Assembly: GCA_006384855.1 (NCBI GenBank)
Contig: VCJN01003318.1
Span: forward strand, 1-64,000
Reading direction: 5' to 3'
Source: Tetraselmis striata
Taxonomy: Eukaryota > Chlorophyta > Chlorodendrophyceae > Chlorodendrales > Chlorodendraceae
Length of the DNA: 64,000 bases
Positions 25,935-38,342 of the stretch are shown here, in pieces. Every line of letters begins with the position of its first letter. The first letter of the stretch is position 1. A program made the translations under genes and the position numbers. Under the pieces are notes generated by a model. That model was not told the DNA's origin and searched no databases. It saw only the letters and a list, made by a program, of their open reading frames with translations.

Positions 25935-26817
25935 CGGTGCGTTTGAGAGTCTCGCGCGGTGCGTTTGAGAGTCTCGCGCGGTGCGTTTGAGAGTCTCGGT
26001 GCGTTTGAGAGTCTCGGTGTGCTCTGCCTAAGTACTGCACCGAGTCACGCGCTCTTCGGCTCAAGGACCGAGCGAGCCCGGCGGCGCGGCGAGAGAGCGA
26101 GCGAAAGAGCGAGCACCCAATATTGCCACTTTCAAACTGGCACTAGGCCCCCCACGTCATGGGGCGGTGAGACCACGTGGAAAACCGCGTGGATGATGCC
26201 GCCGCCGAAACCCCCCGTAGTGCCAATGTGCGTGACAAGGCCGCCCCCGTTATCGCTCGCTTGTACCGTGAGGTACAAAAGTTGTTGTATAGTGATGCTA
26301 TTATGTTAAAAAAAGTGGCACTAGTGGCACTATGAGCTGGAAAAGGGAGTGCCCGCGGAAGGTGATGACGTGGTTTGTACGTGAATCCGCAGAGCCAGTA
26401 AAAGTGGCACTAAGTGGCACTGTAATGCCATTTGAGAATGGCGCGCGGAGCACGCGGAAATCCATATAAAAGCACACGGGCACCGGGTGCAGCGTCATTT
26501 CCACCACACCCACGCCAAAGCACTCGCAACAACCCGACAAAACCCGACGCGTTTGCGCGTTATGCGATAATGATCATGCGATAATGATCATGCGATAATG
26601 ATCATGCGACGATGATTATGCTATAACGATTTCCAAGCTGCTATAATCGTTCCTAAGCTGCTATAATCGTTCCCAAGCTGCTATATAGCAAATCGTCGCG
26701 ATTTGCAAAACTCGAATCATTTTCGTTTTTCGTTTTTCGTTTTCGTTTTCCGTTTTCGTTTTTGTTTTTGTTTTCCAAGCAAATACATAGCATATACACA
26801 GCATATACACAGCCTAA

Positions 26818-26832
<15 letters not shown>
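25935..26832 (-). repeat. Right terminal inverted repeat of the PLV
   Basis: Inverse of 7028-7890. It has five rather than four inner CACCG-AGACTCTCAAACG units and three rather than two GATCATTATCGCAT units; otherwise only scattered substitutions are seen, so the two ends are either recently homogenised or recently copied. Confidence 0.93.

Positions 26833-26872
<40 letters not shown>
26819..26872. repeat. (TA)n microsatellite at the right end of the provirus
   Basis: About 26 TA units. The left end has the same start but only about six, so the true viral end and any target duplication are masked. Confidence 0.9.
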
Positions 26873-26873
<1 letters not shown>

Positions 26874-29440
26874 ATTTATTTATTCATATTTATATTCATA
26901 ATACATATGTATGTATGTAAACATATGTATGTAAATATATCTGTATAAATGTGTATTTTACTACATACATGCATGAGTAGCGACTACTCCATATATAAAA
27001 TATATCGGATATAGTACATACGCGCTGAGAAGCGGTATGTGATCATACGCGAAGGATAATTATATAACGACGTCTTAAACCGCAGGTCCCAGCGTAGGGG
27101 TTACGCGCAACGTTTTCCCGTTTTCCACACGACAGAACTGTCAGTTCCGCCGGGACCAATTTCTGGCGCTCAAAACAGGGAGGCGATGAGAGAATAATCA
27201 GTAATCCTTAGTGTGATAATGGCATAATAATAATACGGTATATAGTAGAAAGTATGGTAATACACCCCTCCACATAAGTCATAGGCCCCTTTCTCGCCGA
27301 ATCCGCGCTTACGAACAGTAGGGCAGCTGAATATAGGATTTATGAAATGACCTGAAATCCTGAAATGTTGCACATTTATGCTCAGCCGTTATCACCATAG
27401 GGTGTAAGCAATCCCTTTGGCCCCTCACAAGCGTCCTACATGAGTGGCACTTGCGCCACACCGAGCGTTTCCAATATATTCCCACAACAACGGGGGTTGG
27501 TGATCCGCACGGCCCGTCGCGCATGCATAAACCATTGCATGGTGGGATGGGCATGGATGGGCCATGAAATTTGTCAGCAAAGAGGCTAGGAGATTTTTGG
27601 GTGGGGTAGGGCCATAGTGGCGTGCGCCCGTGCACGATGCGGCGTTATACCGTCGCCACGGTAGTGCATATGCCTTGTGGTGCAGCTCTCGTCAAACTCG
27701 CGGTATCGCTCGGTGCGTTGCGAGGAAACGTCGGAAAATATAAATATCAATAAATCCTACGCAACAAGCGTACAATTTATTCACTTCCGGCACGGTCGTC
27801 TTAGGTCATTTAGGCACTTTTTGTTTTTTTTTAGAAATATTAGGTCGAAATATGACGTTTGCTGTGTCATTGTGTGGTCAACACATTGGCGTGAAACTTG
27901 ACGCCAAGTGGATCTCCAGACCTGATACACGGTGGCGGGACAGTGTGTTGCGTGTACTCGTGCACGGACCTCTCATACTTGGCACATGCCCCCCTTGAGC
28001 GATACCCACGGCCGCCATGCCGGACTCCCCCCTATCGCAACGTTATTTCCACCGGCGCATCGACGGACGCATAAAGGTGCACGCCATTGCCGTCCCAATG
28101 GGCTCACCATGGCGCGCTATGAGCCTGCGGCCATGCACTACAATAGAACACTTTTCCTACGGCAAGGATGAGACCGCGAGAACCCTCTCCCGCTTGCGTG
28201 TGCAACGATTGCAACCGCATTTTGTCCATGATTTTGCACGTAAACCATCGTCATCGACACGTAGGGCTTGGTACAGGTCGTGAATGACCTAATTTCAATG
28301 CCCTACATGTATGGTGGATAGTTATCATACCAAGCGTGATGTGGTATGAGTACGGAGGCAGTGGTGTCCCATGCCTATCTATGCACACGAGTGGCGCAAT
28401 TTGTGGTTTTGAAGCGCTAGCTCTAGAAACCATGTTTTTGCCTAAGTGAAAGTGTTGACGGCAACGGCTACCGCGTGGCAATATCGAGTGTATCGCGCTA
28501 TCGCGGCATCCCCCCAGCCGCACGACCCTAAGCAACATGGATGCACGCGCCCACGGTATCAGTGCAGTCACGCATGGGCATGTGGATCGAATTCGCAAAC
28601 CCCGTAATTATGTGGAGGGGTGTAGTTTCATGAGAACTATATGATCTATATATGTTAGGCGGCGGCGCGAATGCGGCGTACTTACGAGCAGTGTATATAA
28701 AGCAGGTACCTGTACCACTTCTGCCGACTTGATTTTTTTCGTTCGCGGGCGGCTGTAGCGACTGCTGATGCCAAAGGGTCTCGCGACTACCTGTACGACG
28801 AATACCCGCAAGAATGGTTTCATTGGGGTATTTGCATAGTCGGAGCCGCGACCAGGGTCGCCAGCTCGGCATCCAGCGAGGCTTTTACAATTACACGAAG
28901 ATAGTATGTAAATGAGAAATATATAGTCGCGATATATCGAATATTGCAGCTAGAAAATGTTATCATACTACGAAAGATATACACAGGGTATGCGAGTGTA
29001 CATAAAGCAGGTACCTGTCCCTTTTAGTTAGTATCACTAGGGCATCACTCTAAATGCTTGGAGCCCCCCTAAACCTGGGTATGTGTCCGGGTCTGAAGCC
29101 CAGACTGGGGCAAAACCTTGCCTGTGTCATATGTAACCTGCCGTTGGGGCTTTTTACCGCATGCAAATCGGTGGTCTGGTGCGACCGGGGTGCTGAAATG
29201 AAGATCCTCGACGGTGGGTCTGCGAGACGATTTTTCAATTAAAAGCAACCCCACCTGCCTCCGTCTGGCCGATACCTGTACCGCGGTATCGATTACATCG
29301 CGCCGCTACTAGACGACTCAGTTAGGGTTGGTTGGCACTGGCCCACACCAACGGCACCAGCGCACGGCAACAGAGCCGCGTAGAGTCTCTGGGCGGCCTC
29401 GGGGGTGACGGTGGCGGCCGCCTGGCCTGCGATGGCACCG
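26873..29440. other. Intergenic, AT-richer, no gene seen
   Basis: Only short, unconvincing ORFs. A TATA-like GTGTATATAAAGCAGGTACC lies at 28691 with a partial repeat (GTGTACATAAAGCAGGTACC) at 28996. Part of a dispersed repeat is described separately. Confidence 0.5.
28745..28905 (+). repeat. Dispersed repeat, copy 1
   Basis: Shares blocks GCGGCTGTAGC, GTCGGAGCCGCGAC and CGCCAGCTCGGCATCCAGCG plus AGGCTTTTACAATTAC with 32150-32290, same orientation. Family unknown. Confidence 0.7.
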
Positions 29441-30541
29441 TCAGCGGGCGCACGCTAGTGCGCTCACACGCTCCGCGGCAGCTCGGCGGCCGCGCTCTGC
29501 CACCGCCGCCTTGACCCTGCGGAGGTCAAGCACGCGGGCCGTGAGGTCTGCTTTGTTGCCCTTGGGTTCAGAGGCTTTGGATCGGGCCTCGGAGCGGAGC
29601 ATAGCCTTCAGGTCGTCGACCACCAGGGAGTCGATGACGCGGAGCCCGCCGGCGGGGATCTTCTCCACCAGTGCCGCCGACTTGGTATGCGCCTCGCACT
29701 GTGTTTTGCGCCTCTTGTCCTCCCGCGCCGCCTCTCGGTCAGCCTTCTCGCTTGCCTTGCGCTTCTTCTCGTCGTCCTTGGCCCGTGCAATCGCCATCGC
29801 TTCCTCCCCAGTCGCGCTGCCTGACAGGGACCAGATGTCCTTCGCAGTGATGCGTCCGGTCCTCCGCCCCTCCTCGCCATCCTCGATGGCGTCATCCTCT
29901 GCTCCGTCGCCTGCCTCAACTGTCGGACCAGGAGCGTGCGGACCTTGGAGAAGACCTCCTGGTGCCACAGGTAAGCGGCCATGATGTCGTTGATGTCCAT
30001 GCTTGCATGGGCTTCGACAGAAGGGAGGGAGGCAGCAGCACCGTCGATCTCAATGCGCAAGGAGTGCGGTAGGGAAAGCTCAAGAGTTGGTGTCTCAGCA
30101 CCAGACTGGTTGAGAGCAGGCGGTGCTTCCCCACCCTGCAGGATCCAGAGCTGGACTGCAGTAGTGGCACAGCTGCCATAGCCACTGCCAACAACGGTGG
30201 CAACAGTGTAGCCGTTGGAGCCCTGGCGGTCAGCCGCAACATGAGAGGCGTGCACATCCACCTCCTCCTTCAAGCGCCAGAACTCCCGCCTCGCGAAGCG
30301 CGGTAGGATGCCCTCCTTGGCCCAACCCATCACGTTGCTCTCCACTGTGAATGCATGATCGAAAGCCCGCTTGAAAATCTCAATGAAGTGCTTGAACTTG
30401 AGGAGCTTGATGCGCATGCGCATATTGCAGAAACTCATCCAGGTTGATCTTGCGGAGCTTCTCGCGCTTGAACTTCCTCCACCCGGCATGCAAGTAGGCA
30501 TGCCCAACCAAAGTACATTGCAGGTCAGCATGCAGAGAGAG

Positions 30542-30600
<59 letters not shown>

Positions 30601-31406
30601 TGTCTAGAGGCAACACGTGGGGGGGGGGGGGGGGGGGGCACCTTCAGGACAGTTAAGTTGATGATGTGGGGAGCTTCTGGCGGCGGATGCGGCGGACAAC
30701 AGCGGCGATGCGCTCCTCGTTGGCAAGTGGGATGTAGGTACCCCCTGTCTTCTGAGGTGTAGATATGGGCTGGCTCCCTTCCATAGCTGCAGAAATCTTG
30801 CGGCGGCACCAGCTTCAAGAGATGGCGAGGTTGTAATCTTCCTTGACAGTCTTCTGTGCATGTTTCGCTGCCGCACGCACTGATAGTTGCATGCCGATAG
30901 CGTTGTCAACCACTCTCCCCAGCACGCTTTTGAAAGCGGACCGGTACCTGGTACTCCTCGTGGTTCTTGGCCCCCTTTTATTGGTTGGTGTTGTCCTCCA
31001 CAGGTTGATAAGTCCCCTTGGGCTTGCGCCCGCACTTGGCCTTCCTGCCACCAACTCTGGGCGCGTAGGCAGAGTACACGAAGTGTGTGGGGAGGGGGGG
31101 GGGGAGGGGGTATTGGCAGACGAGCCCCCCCGAGCTGGCGTCGTTGGCGTTGACGGACGCAGCTAGGCCAGAGCCGTCGTCTTGGGCGCGGTCGCAGATC
31201 ATTAGCAGCTAAATCATCGAGCTGGCTCGGCGGTAGACTCCGTGTCGCAGGGCGTGCTGGTGACGAGCCACGATCGCCACGACCGCCTCGGCGGCCGTGG
31301 CGACAGCGGCGCCGTGGTAGGACAGAGTCGACGAGGCCTCCCAGATTTGGACAGCACGCTTGTAGAACTGCCCGAGCTGCTCGAGGTTCAAGCTGTCGAA
31401 CGGCAC
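29441..31406 (-). CDS. Transposase-like gene with C-terminal SAP motif (multi-exon, boundaries partly unresolved)
   Basis: Likely pieces on the minus strand: 31406-31209 (starts MPFDSLNLEQLGQFYKRAV), a basic segment near 31060 (GGRKAKCGRKPKG), a helix-turn-helix-like piece near 30980-30820 (GMQLSVRAAAKHAQKTVKED), 30780-30642 (GGTYIPLANEERIAAVVRRIRR) ending at donor AAG|GTG plus poly-C, then 30480-29930 with FIEIFKRAFDHAFTVESNVMGWAKEGILPRF, which resembles the C-terminal end of pogo/Tigger-type DDE transposases. The last part (29930-29441) is a Lys/Glu coiled coil and a SAP-type DNA-binding helix pair (SLVVDDLKAMLRSEAR...GNKADLTARVLDLR). The step between the two final frames near 29930 needs a small intron or is a frameshift. 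No DDE core was seen. Probably a domesticated or decaying transposase. Confidence 0.4.
30537..30639. repeat. (GA)n microsatellite and poly-C (sense) intron tract
   Basis: GA repeats at 30537-30600, then 20 G on the plus strand (30619-30638). On the minus strand the tract follows a GAAG|GTG donor at 30641 by 3 nt. Confidence 0.85.
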
Positions 31407-31869
31407 CGGGTGGGAGGCGCGGCGAGGGCGCGGTGGGTTGAACAGGTCGTCGCCAGCTTTGGTCGAAGGGGCCGCGGCGGCGGCAATCCTGCGAGTCGAG
31501 ACCGTACGAGACAGGTCAGAACACCGGTCACAGGCAGGACATGGAATCGAAAGAGGGCAGGCAGGCGGGTGGTGCTACGGGTCAGCGGTCGGTGGGTGGC
31601 AGGCGAGTCAGGGACCAAGCGAGAGTGTGAGGGTCACGGGGCGTCGTGCGCGATACCGGCGCGTCGCGGGCATAAACTCACCGGGTGGACATGCGAACGG
31701 CTCGGCCGCAGATTCGCGACAACGCGCGCGGTACCGGCACAACTCCGGCCATAGTGACGACGAAGAACACAAAGGGATTAGATATCCAGCCCTTGCTGGC
31801 CGGACGGGCCCCAGTGGCGGTCTTGATGGTTCTTGGCGGTGGGTGGGTCGGCTGGTGGAAAGTGCGTGA

Positions 31870-33185
31870 CAGCTGATGGGAATTTAAAAATGAATCCACC
31901 TCTCGGACCGTCCCACAACTTGATTAAGACGGTGCCCACTGATCAGTTTCTGGCCACCTCCACCGCCCCAGTCCTGTCCCATATGCCCTAAGGTTGGCCT
32001 CTAGGGTGTGTCCTGTGGTGTGTGCCCTAAGCATGGCGCCCTAGAGCCCAACCTCCCCCCTTAGGATGATGGTGGCGGCTACTTAGTGACGGGTGGCTAC
32101 AAACTAAAAGGGACAGGTACCCGTATTACTGCTGCTGACCTATTCGGGCGGCTGTAGCAACGACTGCTCCGGGGTTTCCCGTAGGAATACTGTAGTACAC
32201 ACTAGCCGCGGGGCATTCATATATATGGTCGGAGCCGCGACAATAAGGACCGCCAGCTCGGCATCCAGCGAGGCTTTTACAATTACGCGCAGGGTTGCTG
32301 TGCTGCCGCGCTCGTGCCAGTACTTAACGGTACCTGCACCCTGTAGTCGCCGATGCCGCCAGCGCGAGGGGCCCGCAAGACAAGTCGACCACAGCACTGG
32401 TTGAATACTACAAAAAGCAGCCGAACACACCGACCCCACCGCCTCTGCATCTCGTAAACATGCATCGTCGGCTGTATTGATAAGCTCTAGGTGCCATACA
32501 GCTGCCATACTGTGCGAGTCTGCAACTCCCCTTCGACCTCGACTGCCAGTGCTCATCTCGCAGTCATCAAGTATATATACGTGCCGCCGTTTCAATACAC
32601 TGTGACCTGGCACTCTCAATCGGGCTATCTACGTGGCGGGGCTGCAGTACCTGCTGCCAATTAACTGGCCTGCTGGGGCTACCACTCCGGATCGAGTAGA
32701 GGGCGCGGCGCGTGGCGACCGGGGAGCAAATACATACGTAGCGCGGCATTGGGCAGCTACAGCCGATTAGCCGTCGGCCGAGGACTACCTACTACGGTGC
32801 GTCAAGACTCCTGTTGCAGGTCAGTGGCGCCTTTTCAAACGCCCGTCTAGCGAGCGTTGTGCACATATCATCCTTGGTTCAGTCCCCAAAAATGCTGATA
32901 TGTGCGGGGAGGTACTGGGTATACTGCACACCCACCGTCGAAGGTATACCCGTAGTAACTACGCTGTGCGTGCGCGCGTCTGCGCTGGACAAAAAGGCAC
33001 ATCCAACCTCCCTCGGAGGTGCGGCCAGTGTGAATGTCACATATATATATAGTGCGCCCGAGTCGTCGAACATACTTCACATTTCCGCGGGCAGGAGACA
33101 ACTGTGGGAGCTGAAAATTGGCGCGATGCCCAGCGCTGCGCCGTACGACGATTAATAAGGGCAGCAGGTGGGGGCGTCGAAATGG
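31870..33185. other. Intergenic; contains dispersed-repeat copy 2 (32150-32290)
   Basis: No convincing gene. The region 32150-32290 repeats blocks of 28745-28905. Short ATATATATA boxes occur at 32221 and 33041. Confidence 0.5.
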
Positions 33186-33195
33186 CCATATAAAG
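33186..33195 (+). promoter_or_regulatory. TATA-box-like element
   Basis: CATATAAAGG about 170 bp upstream of the first in-frame ATG of the following ORF; the leader contains a (GT)n run (33233-33278). Confidence 0.35.
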
Positions 33196-33359
33196 GCACA
33201 CTGCATGTGTGTGCTAGATGAGTTGCGAGACGTGTGTGTGTGTGTGTGTGTGCGTGTGTGTGTGCGTGTGTGTGTGTGTTTGCCGCTGGTATATCAACAC
33301 AACTTGGCTGCCCATGTAATGTGCTAGACCCGACATATGAATGTGCGGGCGGCGCTACA

Positions 33360-34481
33360 ATGCAAATGAATACGTCGCGCTTGAAGCGAAGAGAAGACAG
33401 CAGTCACTACTGGGAAAGGGAAATTGGAAAGTGTATATACCGTTGCCGTAGTAACTGGCGCATGCACACTTGCGCAGGAATCACAAGTTACCTTGCAGTG
33501 TCACCGGCGGGCGGCTTCGCTCAAGTACCTTGTTACTTTTCATATTTTGTCGTTCTGCAGGGACTGCTGCGGACTGCTTGGCAGCACGACAGCAGCCGGG
33601 CAGGCTGTGCTTTGAGCCGGCAACGAAGCCCCAATATTATGAAGTGGAATGTTCGAGATGGTCAGGGCGCTGTGGCATCGTCAGCTTGCGCCACCAGGCT
33701 GTCCGCGGCCGAACAGCGTTTCTCCCAAGTCGTCGTTGCCCCGAGGCTGTCCATTTTGTCTACCACCAAGCGCAAATTTGCCGACTTGAAGCAGCGAATT
33801 TCGCATGCCGTCAAGCGACCACGCAAGGAGCGGGGACAACGCAGTCACAGCCTCGCACCGTCGCGGCAATACTTCCTGGCAGCCATTATATCCGATGACG
33901 ACGGTGTAGACGACACGGTATTAGCGCCTGCCAGCCCGCCGCCACCGTTGTTCTGCAGCTGCCCAGTACTGCGGGTGAGGCACTTCGAGTCGACGGAGTT
34001 GCCCAGGAGTGACAGCCTAGTCCCCACGGAAAGTGCTGCGTCGACAATCAGAGAGCTTGTGCCGCCCCCTCGATCGAGGTCGAGAAGCTTGTCGACAAGC
34101 GACGTGCCGACTCCCGGATGTGCAGCAGCTATGCCAGGGTTCGACCCAATTGCGAAGCAGCGGCGCGCCCAGCGGAATTCAACATCCGAGCTCGGGGGTT
34201 CGTCCGACAGATGGGATGCCGTCCGCTGCAGTATAAGTGCCAGCCATCAACGGCCGCTGCCGTACACAGTGGGCAAGCTTTCCGATCGCAAGCAGCTAAA
34301 GAGGAAGATGCAGTATATGAGAGACAAGTATATCCACGGCGGCAGGCGTCGCACTGACAAGCCGAAGACGCACTATCAAGAGCCATGGTGGCGCAACTGG
34401 TTGCGGTCAACCATCAATTGGATGTGTCCCTTCGTCATCGTCAGCAAGCAGGGTGACGTTTACTGTGTGTCAAGCCTATAA
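33360..34481 (+). CDS. Unidentified long ORF, 373 aa
   Basis: First in-frame ATG at 33360 (MQMNTSRLKRRED); the frame is open further up through the GT repeat but without ATG. The sequence is Ser/Arg/Pro-rich with basic helices (TTKRKFADLKQRISHAVKRPRKERGQR and LSDRKQLKRKMQYMRDKYIHGGRRR) and ends NWMCPFVIVSKQGDVYCVSSL. A TATA-like box lies upstream. No known domain. Length without introns is unusual beside the host genes, so it may be part of a mobile element or a chance ORF. Confidence 0.35.
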   Translation: MQMNTSRLKRREDSSHYWEREIGKCIYRCRSNWRMHTCAGITSYLAVSPAGGFAQVPCYFSYFVVLQGLLRTAWQHDSSRAGCALSRQRSPNIMKWNVRDGQGAVASSACATRLSAAEQRFSQVVVAPRLSILSTTKRKFADLKQRISHAVKRPRKERGQRSHSLAPSRQYFLAAIISDDDGVDDTVLAPASPPPPLFCSCPVLRVRHFESTELPRSDSLVPTESAASTIRELVPPPRSRSRSLSTSDVPTPGCAAAMPGFDPIAKQRRAQRNSTSELGGSSDRWDAVRCSISASHQRPLPYTVGKLSDRKQLKRKMQYMRDKYIHGGRRRTDKPKTHYQEPWWRNWLRSTINWMCPFVIVSKQGDVYCVSSL

Positions 34482-35087
34482 CACGACGTGTAGCTACTAC
34501 ACCCGATCCACACCTTGTACCAATCTACAACACTGAAGATCTAGCTTCTCGAGTCCGCTGAGGCAGCCAAGGATGGCGACCACGTCACAAGGCTAATGCG
34601 GATCGCTAACAAGCTTGTACATTTTCCGCTAGGGAATAAGTTTCGTGGTATTAGTTCGCAGAGCGTTCCTATGATCACCAGCGCCAATGCTCACATGGAA
34701 ACACACACAATGCACAGGGTCCACAGTTTATGCAGTCATATTGCCAGCTGGTTGATGATTTCTACATGGCCAAGGACAGTTAGACATGGCCTCCCCTCCT
34801 TGTAAATACACCACAATACCACAATATTACGCTTCATAATACCCCAGTCGAGCCCTGCACAAATGTAGATGTGTTTAGATCGCTAAATTCTGATGCAAAT
34901 GCATATGTCGGTGGGGAGAAGGATATTCCTGCTCATCTTTTACAATAACATGTTCCCTGGCTAGAGGTACCACCGTATATATACAGTATGTACAATCTCG
35001 CGCCTACCCTGGCTTAATGTTCATTCGTTCTGCGGTGCTATATACTACATGCACCGTTGCCAACTGCTATCGTGCATCTATCGTGCA
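34482..35087. other. Intergenic, no gene seen
   Basis: Short ORFs only; a possible last exon of paralogue 1 (KHAYSYFSRER, ending at 35088) lies at the right edge. Confidence 0.4.
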
Positions 35088-35305
35088 TCATCTCATTGGG
35101 CCCCCGCGCCGACGGGCCACAGACGACCTCACCTCCTCGCTAACAATCCCCTGGCACCGTTCACCAAGGAACTCGCGTGTCCGCTCCCGGCTGAAGTAAC
35201 TGTAGGCATGCTTGCCCTCCTGAGGCACGGGCAACCCGCAGCAGTAGAGTCAGCAGAGCCATCTCACATGCTGCAGTGCCGATTCGGGAATGGCGCGCAC
35301 AGTAA

Positions 35306-37660
35306 TCAGATACGTAGACCGGGAATAACCTTCCGGGCGCAGCTCCTTAGACTGACACTCTCTGCCATGCCTTGCTCACACACAGGTGCGCCCTCTGACT
35401 GCTGTAGCCGCTCGCGCAGCAGGCTGTTTAGGTCACGGGCAAGCCTCTGTGCACATGTGGGCCAGGCCCGCAAGGTCAGTGCCACCTCCCTGTCCGAGCA
35501 ACCCAGCGATGCTGCGCATATGAGGGGTGGTGAGGAAGGTGGGCCGAAGAGGGGGGGGGGGGGGGGGTAGCGCACCTGGACATCGTGACTGAGCAGCTGC
35601 TGCCGCTGCGCGTCTACCTTGGCCTGCAAAGGTAGTGCAGATGCTCAGTCGCCCTTCTCAGGGCTTGCAAATGATGCCGCGCCAGCAGGTCCATCGAGGC
35701 GGATGTTTGCGCGCACCTGCGAGCCGTCCAGGTCACGCAGTGCTGCAAGTACAACACCTTCCAAGTCCGAGAAGTCGGCCTTCACATCCAGAGCAACGGA
35801 GTCCTGTGACGATTCGGGACATCCCGGCGAGGGTGGGGTTGGGTGCAGTGAGACTACCTGGCAGCGCCTGGCGCTGCAGCAACTGTGCACGAGTACACGC
35901 CCATCCACAGCAAGTCCGCCGCACCGCATATATATTGGGGTATGCCGCCAGCTTTCTCGCCATCGGCTTAACCAGTAGGCATCCCGCAAGCGCCTGCATA
36001 ACAGCGCAATACGGCGCTGCGTTTCAGTTTCTTCCAGCGCACAGTGCAGTGCGAGTGGCGTGAGGGATTCCTGCAGCAGCGCAGTCGAGAGGGCCCCACC
36101 GACTCGTAGTCCTTGCCCGAGAATTCGCCAAAGCCAAACGGACTGACAAACATCTTTGCGTGTCGCAGTGCCTCAACGTAATCTGTTGAGCTCATGGGCG
36201 AGCCGCCGCTGACAATTTCCAGGTGTGGGTGGTTCTTCTGGAGATGCAGTGCAGTCGTAAGCCTCAGAGCCACACACTCTCATTGAACGGTCAGCAGCAT
36301 AATACGACCGCTGATTTAAATGTGGGAGTTAAAACGCGCGCAATCACCTTGATCTCGTCTAGCTTGGCGACGGCAAGGCGGCGGTGGTTCCGCAGGAGCG
36401 AGCCCGAGGCGCTGTGTGGCGCCCCGACGTACATGACGTCGACCGGGCGATCCTTCAGCGGGGGGCTCCATCCTGCGTCCCCGATGAACGCGCCCTAACA
36501 CCGGCAGCCAGCCCAATCCGCGCCAAGTAAGCCGCCACGCTAGATACAATGGGGCATGAAGTCATGAAGCACATTGATGGGCAATGTGTCAGTTTCGCCT
36601 TGTACTGAGGTTGAGGGATGGATGCATGTGATGGGTTCACTGGTGGCGCACCTGGAGGGCGAGGTTGCCCGCCTTGCCACCGCAGTCCAGGGCGTTGCGC
36701 ATGCGCAACGCCTGCGGGATGAGGGGGGTCACCTTGTTGAATGTGTCCAAGGGCAGTGGCGGACAGCGCTGTGTCATCGTTACCTGAGACGGCTCCGCCA
36801 GCCACTGCAGGTGCCGCGGACTCTGCGGTCGACACAGGGACACCGAGGGCGGGCTCAACGAGGCGAAGGCGCAGCGCCGGGATCGATTCGAGACAACAGT
36901 GACGCGCATAGCGGCAACCTGGCTCAACCTGGGGGTCGCCCGCCCACTTGAATAGCCGGTCGTTGGCCACCACCGGCAGCATCGCGTTGTACGCCGGCCC
37001 GGTGAAACTGGTATGTTGTAGCACCGCCAGCACATTCGCTGCGCCCAGATCAACGCCCTTCTCGAGCGTGGCGCTGTCGTCGGGTGCGATAAGCACATAC
37101 TTCTTGCACGGGAAGGAGGGCGCCAGAATGCCATAGTGCTTTGTGGTGCACATCACGACGTCAGCATCCCGCAGAGCCGCCGCCGCCGCCTGGGAGCCAA
37201 AGTTGGCGACCCGTGCGTCCATCCAGCCGAGGCTAGACAGCGTAGGCAGCGCCCGGCGGAACATCGCGGTGTAGGCAGCCTTGTAGTGCGGCTTCGAAAC
37301 GTAGCAGCCGTCGCTCACGGAGGGCAGCAACACCGCGGAGCTGGGGTGGTTGACCCAATTGCTGGCGAGGCCGTGGTTGGGGCAGCTGCCGTTTGTCAGT
37401 GCGGCGACGCCTTGCGCCATGCAGTCAGCCTCGCGACCGTAATCGATAGTAAATCGGGCAGAGAGGTTCTAGCAGCAGCAGCAGCCGTCTTCCCTCCTGT
37501 GAGGATGACACGCCACCGGTTGTGCCTTCGATGGTGTCACTGCTGACAGAAGAAAGTGCTTGACGAACGTCGCCGGTCGTGATGTCCCCGCCACGCGGAC
37601 ACCAGAAGCAGCGCGCCGCCGAAAGGCATCGCTGGCATCCACAGCTTCTCAATCAGCAGC
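35306..37660 (-). CDS. Glycosyltransferase-like gene, paralogue 1, N-terminal frameshift
   Basis: Exons seen on the minus strand: about 37660-36929, 36822-36652, 36452-36348, 36237-36100, 35993-35925, 35803-35717, 35623-35576 and 35446 to about 35306. Lengths match the corresponding exons of paralogue 2 (57, 34-35, 45-46, 23, 29 and 16 codons). Key motifs: KPHYKAAYTAMFRRA, MFVSPFGFGEFSGKDYES and LVKPMARKLAAYPNIY; the last two resemble the nucleotide-sugar-binding end of GT-B glycosyltransferases. Near 37440 the segment LLEPLCP runs into the wrong frame and the homologous DYGREADC continues one base off, so exon 1 carries a +1 change relative to paralogue 2. The final exon (after 35306, possibly to 35088) is unclear. 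Intron 7 begins GTGCGCTA followed by poly-C. Confidence 0.65.
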
Positions 37661-38342
37661 ACAACCACCGCCAAAATGGCAAGCTTTGTGGGGATGCTCG
37701 CTGGCATGATGCGGGTGGGGGCAAGTGCCCAGCTCGCGCAGGGGGGGAGGCTGGGGGGGGCGGGGGGGTTCGCGTTGGCCGACGCGCAAGTACCAGTATC
37801 GGGCTTGGTACAGGTACCCGGGTATCAGTAAAAAATACGACGGCGACGGACTACCGTACCGTCACCGTACCGTGCATCGCAACATATTCAGTCAACGAGT
37901 GATCTCGCCAGGGCCAACCGGCGGAGTGTCCTGCTCTGATCGCGCAGAGTTTTGTTAAATGGCGGCGTGCCTGCCGCAATTACGCGCTATGTAGAGCGTT
38001 GCTGAGAGAGTGTCGCTGCCGCAGGTTGTGGTCGACGACAGCCCGACACGGAGGGCGGCGGGAGGGCGCGCTGCTTGATGTCCCATCAAAGGCGGATGGC
38101 GCGTCTCCGATAGTATAGTGCAAGTATGGGGATAGTATGGGGATAGCATGCCATGGGGATAGCATTATGCTGCCCAATAGACGCGCTGTCGTCCGACGAA
38201 ATCGTCCGAACCGACGACGATCGCTGCGACCAAAACGTCGTAGTATGTACAGGTAGTAGCGACTCTGGCGCTCGCTACCAGAAGATCCTTACGCGCGGCG
38301 GTACGGTCATGGTATGGGGATGCAGGTACCGGTACCAGGAAT

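Larger units (their letters stand above)
7028..26832. mobile_element. Endogenous polinton-like virus (PLV), about 19.8 kb
   Basis: Bounded by inverted repeats of about 0.87 kb. Inside are the expected PLV hallmarks: double jelly-roll major capsid protein, probable penton, A32/FtsK-type packaging ATPase, TVpol-SF3 helicase and tyrosine recombinase, with fibre and adhesin genes, a cytosine methyltransferase and small basic proteins. The coding regions are mostly intronless and closely packed, with overlaps or gaps under 100 bp, unlike the intron-rich flanks. No rve integrase, protein-primed PolB or adenovirus-like protease was found, which separates it from Polintons/Mavericks. Only the fibre gene and the methyltransferase show clear lesions. 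The ends fall in AT dinucleotide repeats, so a target duplication cannot be read. Confidence 0.92.
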
